Source: Anaerotignum sp. (lineage in GTDB: Bacteria > Bacillota > Clostridia > Lachnospirales > Anaerotignaceae). Taken from it: 5,705 nt of DNA. A model generated the notes under the pieces. That model had not been told where the DNA came from. It did not search any database and worked only from the letters and a program-made list of their open reading frames with translations. The position numbers and the translations under genes are program-made. This document shows, in pieces, positions 1-4,690 of the stretch. The stretch's first letter is position 1. Each line of letters opens with the position of its first letter. The stretch covers positions 1-5,705 of the forward strand of contig JAFRZQ010000117.1 of assembly GCA_017442465.1 (NCBI GenBank). Direction: 5' to 3'.

Positions 1-527
1 CTCTGTGCTCTGCTTTCACCGGTCAGGATCAGGATTTCCTCCATACCACTATCCGCAATGACCTGCATTTCCCTTTCGATCTGCTCCATGGAAAGCTTCA
101 TGCGATTGATGTGGTTATAGCAGTTGAAGCCACAGTATACGCAGTAATTTTCGCAGTAGTTTGCGATATACAGAGGTGTAAACAGATAGACCGTATTGCC
201 GAAATGCTTGCTGGTTTCCAGTCTTGCCTTCTGTGCCATTTCCTCCAGAAAAGGTTCTGCCGCAGGGGAAAGAAGCGCCTTAAAATCCTCGATGGAGCAG
301 GTTTCATGGTCTAATGCTGCACGGACATCCCTTGCTGTATACTGGGCATAATCATAGGCCTTCATTTCACTCATGACCTTTTCACAGACATCAGATTCGA
401 TGATCTCCATACCGGGCATATACTCCATGTGGTTTGCCCTTGCCGCAGGGTTTTCTTCCAGTTCATGTTTGCGTTTCAGCATTTCAGGAGAAAGATACGC
501 GGAGTCCACAAAAAATTTGTTTTCCAT
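1..527 (-). CDS. thiH: ThiH, tyrosine lyase (radical SAM), 3' part cut by window edge
   Basis: The first 175 codons are present; the rest lies beyond the left edge. ThiH cleaves tyrosine with a 5'-deoxyadenosyl radical to give dehydroglycine and p-cresol; dehydroglycine supplies the C2-N of the thiamine thiazole. The radical-SAM cluster motif CxxxCxxC is at C125, C129 and C132, in the context YCENYCVYCGFNC. It is preceded by the ThiH-like LSPAAEPFLEEMAQKA and GNTV segments and followed by an LTGE motif near residue 168. The paralogue HydG shares the cluster motif, but the N-terminal sequence and the place directly after thiG favour ThiH. The start is the ATG at 527, 12 nt after the thiG stop. 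Its ribosome site AGGAGGAG (533-540) overlaps the last base of the thiG stop, which suggests translational coupling. Confidence 0.95.
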   Translation of the reverse strand, partial: MENKFFVDSAYLSPEMLKRKHELEENPAARANHMEYMPGMEIIESDVCEKVMSEMKAYDYAQYTARDVRAALDHETCSIEDFKALLSPAAEPFLEEMAQKARLETSKHFGNTVYLFTPLYIANYCENYCVYCGFNCYNHINRMKLSMEQIEREMQVIADSGMEEILILTGESRAQ

Positions 528-539
528 AGCCACTCCTCC

Positions 540-1313
540 TTAGTCATGCAGGAAGCCTGTCAGAGGGTCAGATGCGGATGCACCTCTTACCAATACTCTG
601 CCCAAACCGGAAAGATATGCCTTTCTGCCTGCTTCGATGGCCTGACGGAATGCTGCTGCCATTAGGGGCAGATCGCCTGCAGTTGCCAGAGCAGTATTCG
701 CCATGATCGCTGCCGCCCCCATCTCCATAGCTTCGCACGCCTGAGAAGGTCTGCCAATACCCGCGTCTACGATGATAGGCAGGTCGATTTCATCTACCAG
801 AATCTGAATGAACTCTCTGGTTGCCAGACCTTTGTTGGAACCGATGGGAGATGCCAGAGGCATGATTGTTGCCGCACCTGCGTTTACCAGATCACGGGCT
901 ACATTCAGATCAGGATACATATAAGGCATGACCACAAAGCCTTCGTTCGCCAGAATTTCTGTTGCCTTGATGGTTTCGTAGTTATCGGGCAGCAGATATT
1001 TGCTGTCACGCATGATTTCCACTTTTACGAAATCACCGCAGCCCAGTTCTCTTGCCAGTCGGGCGATGCGCACTGCTTCTTCCGCATTTCTTGCACCGGA
1101 TGTATTGGGCAGCAGAGTCACATTTTTCGGGATATAATCCAGAATGTTTTCCTGTTCCTTTGTATTGGCTCTGCGTACTGCCAGCGTGATGATTTCTGCA
1201 CCGGCATCCTTCACTGCGGATTCGATCAGCTTCAGAGAATATTTCCCGGAACCGAGAATGAATCTGGAATTGAATTCGTGACCACCGATGATGAGTTTGT
1301 CTTCTTTCTGCAT
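540..1313 (-). CDS. thiG: ThiG, thiazole synthase
   Basis: This is a complete protein of 257 residues, the usual length for the family. ThiG is a cytoplasmic TIM-barrel enzyme that joins 1-deoxy-D-xylulose 5-phosphate, dehydroglycine and the sulfur of ThiS thiocarboxylate into the thiazole phosphate of thiamine. Family landmarks are visible: GSGKY near residue 21, LPNTSGARNAEEAVR from 68, the FVKVEIM strand containing the Schiff-base lysine K97 with E99, and VDAGIGRPSQA from 182 with D183. These match, shifted by one, the Lys96, Glu98 and Asp182 positions described for the Bacillus subtilis enzyme. SDPLTG near the C-terminus is also typical. The start is ATG at 1313 with AGAAGG (1321-1326) 7 nt upstream. 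The gene follows thiF by 17 nt. Confidence 0.98.
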   Translation of the reverse strand: MQKEDKLIIGGHEFNSRFILGSGKYSLKLIESAVKDAGAEIITLAVRRANTKEQENILDYIPKNVTLLPNTSGARNAEEAVRIARLARELGCGDFVKVEIMRDSKYLLPDNYETIKATEILANEGFVVMPYMYPDLNVARDLVNAGAATIMPLASPIGSNKGLATREFIQILVDEIDLPIIVDAGIGRPSQACEAMEMGAAAIMANTALATAGDLPLMAAAFRQAIEAGRKAYLSGLGRVLVRGASASDPLTGFLHD

Positions 1314-1330
1314 AAATAACCCTTCTTTCT

Positions 1331-1972
1331 TTATGGTTCATAGTTTCCAGAAAGGATACGAAGTACCATTTGTGCCTGATGAGCTGCACACAGCATCACG
1401 CGAGGGGCTACCAAACCAATATCATCTGCCACATCGCTGACTCCATCTCCACACAAATAAAATCGTTCCATGACCCTTCTGGTTTTGATACTGTTGGCGG
1501 AACCAAGCCCCGCCATACCGGAAGCAGCGATCAGATATTTCGTATGTAATTGTTCTAAAACACCGTTTACCAGCATCGCCTTTGCTTCGGCATCATCAAA
1601 GGCTTCACAGATGATATCCGCCTCCTGCAGAAGTTCCTGAAAGTTTTCTGCCGTAATGCGTACCGCATATGAAATGATTTCTACATATGGTGCGATCCGT
1701 TTCAGATTTTCTGTCAGTGCCTCTGTTTTGTACAGACCGATCTGGTCTGCCTGATATTGCTGCCGATGCAGATTGGAAATATCCACTTTATCAAAGTCTA
1801 TCAGGATCAGCCTGCCGACTCCGGCCCTTGCCAGCGCAACGGCAATATTGGAGCCCAGTCCGCCCAAACCACAGATGGCTACGGTGCCGCCGGTAAACTT
1901 TGCCTGCAGTTCTTTTCCATGTCTTGCTTCCAGTGTTCGCTGCATTTCTTCCTTTGTTGGAATACAGCGCAA
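1331..1972 (-). CDS. thiF: ThiF, ThiS adenylyltransferase (short clostridial type)
   Basis: ThiF adenylates the C-terminal glycine of ThiS before sulfur transfer. The protein has an E1-like Rossmann fold: CGLGGLGSN nucleotide loop at residues 34-42, LILIDFDKVDISNL at 55-68 followed by the HRQQY motif (R70, Q71), K82, and EAFDDAEAK around D126/D127. At 213 residues it is shorter than E. coli ThiF and lacks the paired CxxC zinc motifs; its cysteines are single (C3, C34, C122, C174, C195). This matches the short ThiF family common in clostridial thiamine operons. The chosen start is TTG at 1972, one base after the thiS stop, because GGGAGG (1981-1986) lies 8 nt upstream. A longer frame from TTG at 1990 would add six residues but has no ribosome site. 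An internal ATG at residue 10 of this start is less likely. Confidence 0.93.
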   Translation of the reverse strand: MRCIPTKEEMQRTLEARHGKELQAKFTGGTVAICGLGGLGSNIAVALARAGVGRLILIDFDKVDISNLHRQQYQADQIGLYKTEALTENLKRIAPYVEIISYAVRITAENFQELLQEADIICEAFDDAEAKAMLVNGVLEQLHTKYLIAASGMAGLGSANSIKTRRVMERFYLCGDGVSDVADDIGLVAPRVMLCAAHQAQMVLRILSGNYEP

Positions 1973-1973
1973 A

Positions 1974-2168
1974 TCAACCACCTCCCACAAAATTCACGAT
2001 TTCCACGCTGTCGCCGTCCTGCAGAACGGTTTCCGCATAAGTCGCCTTTGGAACGATCTCACCATTTCGTTCTACTGCGATACGCAGGGGGTTATAGTCT
2101 GTTGTTTCCAGAAATTCCGCAATCGTTTTGCCTGCGACATCGTATTCTGTGCCGTTGATCTTTACCAT
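1974..2168 (-). CDS. thiS: ThiS, sulfur carrier protein
   Basis: This is a 64-residue ubiquitin-like (beta-grasp) protein. Its C-terminal glycine is adenylated by ThiF and then converted to a thiocarboxylate that donates sulfur to ThiG. Diagnostic features are the small size, the LQDGDSVEIVNFVGGG ending with the obligatory terminal Gly-Gly, and its place directly before thiF and thiG. The start is ATG at 2168 with a strong AAGGAGGTG site (2174-2182) 5 nt upstream. It is the first gene of the operon and lies just downstream of a TPP riboswitch with a terminator. Confidence 0.97.
   Translation of the reverse strand: MVKINGTEYDVAGKTIAEFLETTDYNPLRIAVERNGEIVPKATYAETVLQDGDSVEIVNFVGGG
1978..1986 (-). 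promoter_or_regulatory. thiF ribosome binding site inside the ThiS glycine codons
   Basis: The minus strand reads GGGAGGTGG here. The same bases encode the last glycines of ThiS (GGA GGT GGT, then TGA). The site lies 8 nt before the TTG at 1972, so it decides the thiF start and couples thiF translation to thiS. Confidence 0.75.
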
Positions 2169-2192
2169 GTTTTCACCTCCTTCTGCAACTAG

Positions 2193-2224
2193 AAAAGGGA
2201 GCTACCTTTGATTTGGTAACTCCC
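2193..2224 (-). terminator. Riboswitch-controlled terminator before thiS
   Basis: On the minus strand a 10-bp stem (GGGAGTTACC at 2224-2215 with GGTAGCTCCC at 2206-2197, one G-U pair) encloses an 8-nt loop and is followed by TTTT (2196-2193). It starts 17 nt after the TPP aptamer and ends about 10 nt before the thiS ribosome site. This is the expression platform expected for transcriptional attenuation: TPP binding should favour this hairpin and shut the operon off. I could not pick out a convincing antiterminator by eye. Confidence 0.88.
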
Positions 2225-2241
2225 TCTAAATTCTTTGTCAC

Positions 2242-2334
2242 ACAGGCTTTCCTACGTTGGCATTATCCAAATCAGGTATATGGGTCAAAGGTTTTACCTT
2301 CCTCTCAGCCTGTAACACAAGCTCCCCGCTGTTT
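2242..2334 (-). ncRNA. TPP riboswitch (THI element) of the thiSFGH operon
   Basis: On the minus strand the conserved aptamer core is readable in order: GGGG near 2325-2328, GGCTGAGAG with CTGAGA at 2303-2308, TGACCC near 2282-2287, ACCTGAT at 2271-2277 and GGATAATGCCAACGTAGG at 2251-2268. ACAG (2329-2332) and CTGT (2242-2245) can form the closing P1 helix. The element binds thiamine pyrophosphate. A terminator follows immediately, then thiS, so the operon for thiazole synthesis is predicted to be repressed by its end product. Confidence 0.97.
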
Positions 2335-2350
2335 ATTCAGTTGCAATTTC

Positions 2351-2379
2351 ATTATATACCTTCGTATTTTGAAAAGCAA
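2351..2379 (-). promoter_or_regulatory. Sigma-A type promoter of the thi operon
   Basis: On the minus strand, -35 TTGCTT (2379-2374) and a consensus -10 TATAAT (2356-2351) are separated by exactly 17 bp. Transcription would start near 2344, about 10 nt before the TPP aptamer, which fits the expected leader. Confidence 0.82.
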
Positions 2380-2432
2380 TGGTTTTCTCCATAACGCCAC
2401 AGAGCTTACTCTATCAACAACTCTTTCTCAAC

Positions 2433-2460
2433 AAAAAAGTCAAAACCAAAAGGCTTGTCC
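2433..2460 (-). terminator. Degenerate terminator after the SpoIIID fragment
   Basis: On the minus strand GGACAAGCC (2460-2452), loop TTTT, then GGTTTTGAC (2447-2439) can form an imperfect stem with one mismatch and one bulge, followed directly by TTTTTT (2438-2433). The right arm contains the stop codon of the SpoIIID-like frame. The left arm is identical to the terminator arm at 4621-4629, so this looks like a decayed copy of that terminator. Confidence 0.5.
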
Positions 2461-2637
2461 TCCCACTTTAAAAATTATGAAATACAAATACCCAATACAA
2501 CCGGCACCGATAAGAACTACCGTATGCACCGTGGACTTGGAAATGCCGAATTTCTTCGCCGTTTCCCGCACAGTGGCATTGGTATGGATCATAAATTTCG
2601 CGACCTCTACCGCCCTTTCCTCAATATAAGTCTTCAA
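2440..2637 (-). pseudogene. Truncated SpoIIID: N-terminal helix-turn-helix half with a foreign hydrophobic tail
   Basis: The frame encodes 65 residues from a TTG start at 2637. Residues 1-38, beginning MKTYIEER and ending in the recognition helix KFGISKSTVH, closely resemble the N-terminal half of SpoIIID, the mother-cell sporulation transcription factor (normally about 80-95 residues). Homology stops near 2523: instead of the usual KD.TERLP continuation the frame reads a hydrophobic stretch (about residues 40-56, VVLIGAGCIGYLYFIIF) and ends at 2440. The basic C-terminal region that SpoIIID also needs for DNA binding is absent. The TTG start is preferred over GTG at 2646 because AGAGGAG (2646-2652) lies 8 nt upstream and the N-terminus then matches SpoIIID. 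Most likely this is a remnant of a second spoIIID copy; a short expressed HTH-membrane peptide cannot be excluded. Confidence 0.72.
2452..2502 (-). repeat. Dispersed ~52-bp repeat, copy 1
   Basis: Aligned by eye to 4621-4672 in the same orientation, about 40 of 52 positions match with one single-base gap, and most differences are transitions. The first nine plus-strand bases, GGCTTGTCC, are identical and form a terminator arm; the core ACCCAATA.AACC is also nearly identical. In this copy the repeat supplies most of the unrelated tail of the SpoIIID-like frame. Confidence 0.65.
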
Positions 2638-2668
2638 ACCAAGCACTCCTCTAAGTATCGCTTGGTTA

Positions 2669-2697
2669 TGTATATGCTATGGTTGGGTAGGATATGA
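2669..2697 (-). promoter_or_regulatory. Possible sigma-E promoter of the SpoIIID fragment
   Basis: On the minus strand TCATATC (2697-2691) resembles the sigma-E -35 box (kmATATT). It is 14 bp from CATATACA (2676-2669), which partly matches the -10 box CATACAnT. Known spoIIID genes are transcribed by sigma-E, and the start point would fall about 10 nt before the ribosome site at 2646-2652. The -10 match is imperfect, so this is a suggestion. Confidence 0.4.
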
Positions 2698-2703
2698 ACA
2701 GTC

Positions 2704-2735
2704 AAAGGCCTGAGAAAACAAAATTCTCAGGCTTT
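2704..2735 (+). terminator. Orphan hairpin, possible terminator
   Basis: GCCTGAGAA (2708-2716) and TTCTCAGGC (2724-2732) form a perfect 9-bp stem with a 7-nt loop; AAA/TTT beyond a bulged G extends it. On the plus strand it is followed by an interrupted T-rich run up to about 2750. No plus-strand gene lies upstream in the window, and on the minus strand it faces into the SpoIIID fragment promoter with only a short T run. It lies between two divergent promoters and may insulate them or be left over from a lost gene. Confidence 0.45.
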
Positions 2736-2759
2736 CTATCATTATTTTTAGCAAAAGCA

Positions 2760-2788
2760 AAGACAGCCTCTCATAAATCTTTTATAAT
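2760..2788 (+). promoter_or_regulatory. Promoter of the kinase-like gene
   Basis: The -35 box AAGACA (2760-2765) and a consensus -10 TATAAT (2783-2788) are separated by 17 bp. Transcription would start near 2795, giving a leader of about 23 nt with the ribosome site GAGGAGG at 2804-2810. Confidence 0.72.
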
Positions 2789-2807
2789 AAAGGCAAACCC
2801 TGAGAGG
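2767..2807. repeat. 7-bp inverted repeat around the -10 box, possible operator
   Basis: CCTCTCA (2767-2773, between -35 and -10) is the exact reverse complement of TGAGAGG (2801-2807, overlapping the ribosome site). The arms are 27 bp apart and flank the -10 box. The left arm lies upstream of the predicted start point, so any function would be at the DNA level. Chance occurrence is quite possible. Confidence 0.25.
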
Positions 2808-2817
2808 AGGCACCATT

Positions 2818-4524
2818 ATGCTGGAAAAGGAAAAATTGCTGCACAAAGATCAGATACCACAAATGAATGTTTTTACGGAAGACCGCGTGGAAAATGTATA
2901 TGCCTATGCCATGCATCAGCAGTCCATAGAAAACAAAACCCTGCAGGAGAGCAAATTCCATTCCAAAGACAGTGCCCAGATGCAGGATGTAAAGGCAGCC
3001 ATGCGGACGATCACTGAACTGATGCAGAGCACCATTCCCCAGGAAAAAGAAGACTTTGCAGCATCATATAAACTTCTTACAGAGGGCTATGCCAAGCTGA
3101 TTACTGCCTGCCAGACCTATCTGGAAGGCCACCCCCATCCCATCACCACTGCCGGCAAAACCAGAAAACGACTGGTACACGGCACCCTTGCCATGGCACA
3201 GAAAGAATCTGCTCAGCTGCAAAACGCAACATTACAGCTGAAACCCCATTTCCAGAGCGGGGAACCCTTGCTCTGGGGTAATGTACTGGGTATCATCAGA
3301 GGAGTATCTTTCGACCTGAAAGACCACATCGAACTGGACAGAGAAGGCGCCGCCATCAGTGAACTGAAGGTGCTGAAAACGGCAGACAACAAAAAGTATT
3401 TCTATAAAGCAGACGAAAAACTGTCGACACCCCGGGCAGCCCTTGCCGAAGAATACAAAGACCTGAAAACAGAAAAGGAAAAGCATATTCTGGAAAACTT
3501 GCTGCTGCTTATGAATTATCGTGTCGATAGAATAAAGGACAGAAACAGCAGCCAGATCGATTTCGAATTCCATCACGCAAAAATCGATGACCTGCTGAGA
3601 CTTCCGGAGGGTATGTACAAACCACCCATTTTGTCGGAACTGCAGGAAAATAACACCGATCGTGTACGCGGTGAAATCAAACAGTTCCTTCGAAAGCTGA
3701 ACATGCCTGAACTGGAGCTGGATCTGGATGATAAAAAAACCTGGGAAATGTTCAAAGAGGTCCTGCCAAAATACTGGAGACTCCGCAGCCGTCTGGGCGT
3801 CAGCCTTTCCGCAGGGATTCCGTTAAATCAGTCCCTTTCCCAGCGCAATGTAGCCACCAGCCGCATGGCTGCCGTATTCGGTATGCCTTCTCTGGTGGTC
3901 GCCACTAACAAGGCAACCCTCTATGAAAACGGCACACAGATCAAAGACGGCGACGGCATCGTCATGTCTCAGGCAAAAGGGGTACCCTATTACGATGTAT
4001 GGCTGCTGGCCAACCGAAAGCGCGAAAATATCATCTACACTCCGGAAGCCATGCAGCAGCTTTCCTGCCTGCAGCTGTTTGATACCCTCTGCGGACAATG
4101 TGACCGCCACTGGGCCAACTTCTATGCTGATTATAAGGAAGAAAATGGGAAATATATTATCACTGGGATACAGGGGATCGATAACGACCTGTCCTTTGGG
4201 GATCTGCAGTACAAACATATCGCATCCACTGTAAACATGCATCTGCCCGCCTTTGAAGACGATGACGGAAACTGCAGTATGACATTTCTGGATAAAAACA
4301 TGGTAGAAACCATGCGGACACTGCGTAAGGAAGATCTGGATTATTATCTGGGTGACCTTCTGGAGCCCGAATATATCAGCGCCATGTGGGATCGCATGGA
4401 ACGTATACTATGGACCATCGACATATCGGTCAGAAAGAAATCCAGTCTGTTGTTGGAGAAAGAACAATGGAAAGACGACATCGTGAAAAGCAAGTTCGTC
4501 CAACTGCACAAAGGATATTTTTGA
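2818..4524 (+). CDS. Atypical kinase-like protein (PI3/4K/HipA-fold motifs), function unknown
   Basis: A 568-residue soluble protein with no signal peptide or membrane segment that I can see. I do not recognise a named family. Residues 1-150 are rich in Glu, Gln and Lys and look largely helical. Residues 177-197 could be a glycine loop and beta strands ending in KKYFYK, with K197 a candidate ATP-binding lysine. RNVATSRMAAVFGM (343-356) and VMSQAKG (382-388) resemble the middle of HipA and PI4-kinase-like folds. GQCDRHWANF (426-435) supplies a DRHxxN catalytic loop (D429, N434) and IDNDLSFG (454-461) the metal-binding aspartate (D455 or D457). These motifs and their spacing suggest an ATP-dependent phosphotransferase; the substrate is unknown. 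Start ATG at 2818 has GAGGAGG 7 nt upstream. It is monocistronic, with its own promoter and terminator. A highly diverged or inactive kinase is also possible. Confidence 0.85.
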   Translation: MLEKEKLLHKDQIPQMNVFTEDRVENVYAYAMHQQSIENKTLQESKFHSKDSAQMQDVKAAMRTITELMQSTIPQEKEDFAASYKLLTEGYAKLITACQTYLEGHPHPITTAGKTRKRLVHGTLAMAQKESAQLQNATLQLKPHFQSGEPLLWGNVLGIIRGVSFDLKDHIELDREGAAISELKVLKTADNKKYFYKADEKLSTPRAALAEEYKDLKTEKEKHILENLLLLMNYRVDRIKDRNSSQIDFEFHHAKIDDLLRLPEGMYKPPILSELQENNTDRVRGEIKQFLRKLNMPELELDLDDKKTWEMFKEVLPKYWRLRSRLGVSLSAGIPLNQSLSQRNVATSRMAAVFGMPSLVVATNKATLYENGTQIKDGDGIVMSQAKGVPYYDVWLLANRKRENIIYTPEAMQQLSCLQLFDTLCGQCDRHWANFYADYKEENGKYIITGIQGIDNDLSFGDLQYKHIASTVNMHLPAFEDDDGNCSMTFLDKNMVETMRTLRKEDLDYYLGDLLEPEYISAMWDRMERILWTIDISVRKKSSLLLEKEQWKDDIVKSKFVQLHKGYF

Positions 4525-4602
4525 TCCCCCCCCAAAAAAACAGTTCCCTGCACAGAGATGTACTTTTACCAAAATAAGAAATACAGATTACAGACAAAAT
4601 TT

Positions 4603-4634
4603 AAGGACAAGCCCTAAAAGGGCTTGTCCTTTTT
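4603..4634 (+). terminator. Strong terminator between convergent genes
   Basis: AAGGACAAGCCC (4603-4614) and GGGCTTGTCCTT (4620-4631) form a perfect 12-bp stem with a 5-nt loop TAAAA, followed by a T run through 4634. It ends the kinase-like transcript about 80 nt after its stop. On the minus strand the same hairpin is followed by AAATTTTGTC, so it may also terminate the zinc-ribbon/AIM24 gene, less efficiently. The right arm is shared with the repeat. Confidence 0.88.
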
Positions 4635-4672
4635 CATTCAAGAATGATGGAATGCAAACACCCAATATAACC
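4621..4672 (-). repeat. Dispersed ~52-bp repeat, copy 2
   Basis: This is the partner of 2452-2502, in the same orientation. It begins in the right arm of the 4603-4631 terminator and reaches to within about 20 bp of the stop codon of the AIM24-like gene. Both copies thus lie at the 3' side of a minus-strand gene, between its coding part and a GGACAAGCC-type terminator. Confidence 0.65.
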
Positions 4673-4690
4673 TCGTTACAGGCGTTATAA

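Noticed and set aside
1..527. HydG instead of ThiH for the partial radical SAM protein
   Set aside because: Both share CxxxCxxC, but the LSPAAEP segment, GNTV and the position after thiSFG under a TPP riboswitch indicate ThiH.
1973..1990. Longer thiF start at TTG 1990, overlapping thiS by 17 bp
   Set aside because: No ribosome site precedes it, while TTG 1972 has GGGAGG at 8 nt, and the extra residues are just a shifted reading of the ThiS tail.
1757..2192. Plus-strand open frames of 130-140 codons across thiF and thiS
   Set aside because: They are antisense to well-identified genes, have no ribosome site or recognisable motif, and result from codon bias of the real genes.
2433..2502. Insertion sequence or mobile element end causing the SpoIIID truncation
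   Set aside because: No transposase, terminal inverted repeats or target duplication are visible; the shared element looks like a 3'-end/terminator repeat.
3232..4313. Minus-strand open frames opposite the kinase-like gene
   Set aside because: Their composition is that of antisense shadows, there is no ribosome site, and the plus-strand frame has clear conserved motifs and start signals.
2818..4524. HipA toxin of a HipBA toxin-antitoxin module
   Set aside because: There is no adjacent HipB-like antitoxin; the upstream HTH fragment is SpoIIID-like, divergent and truncated. The protein is also longer than HipA and has a different N-terminal part.
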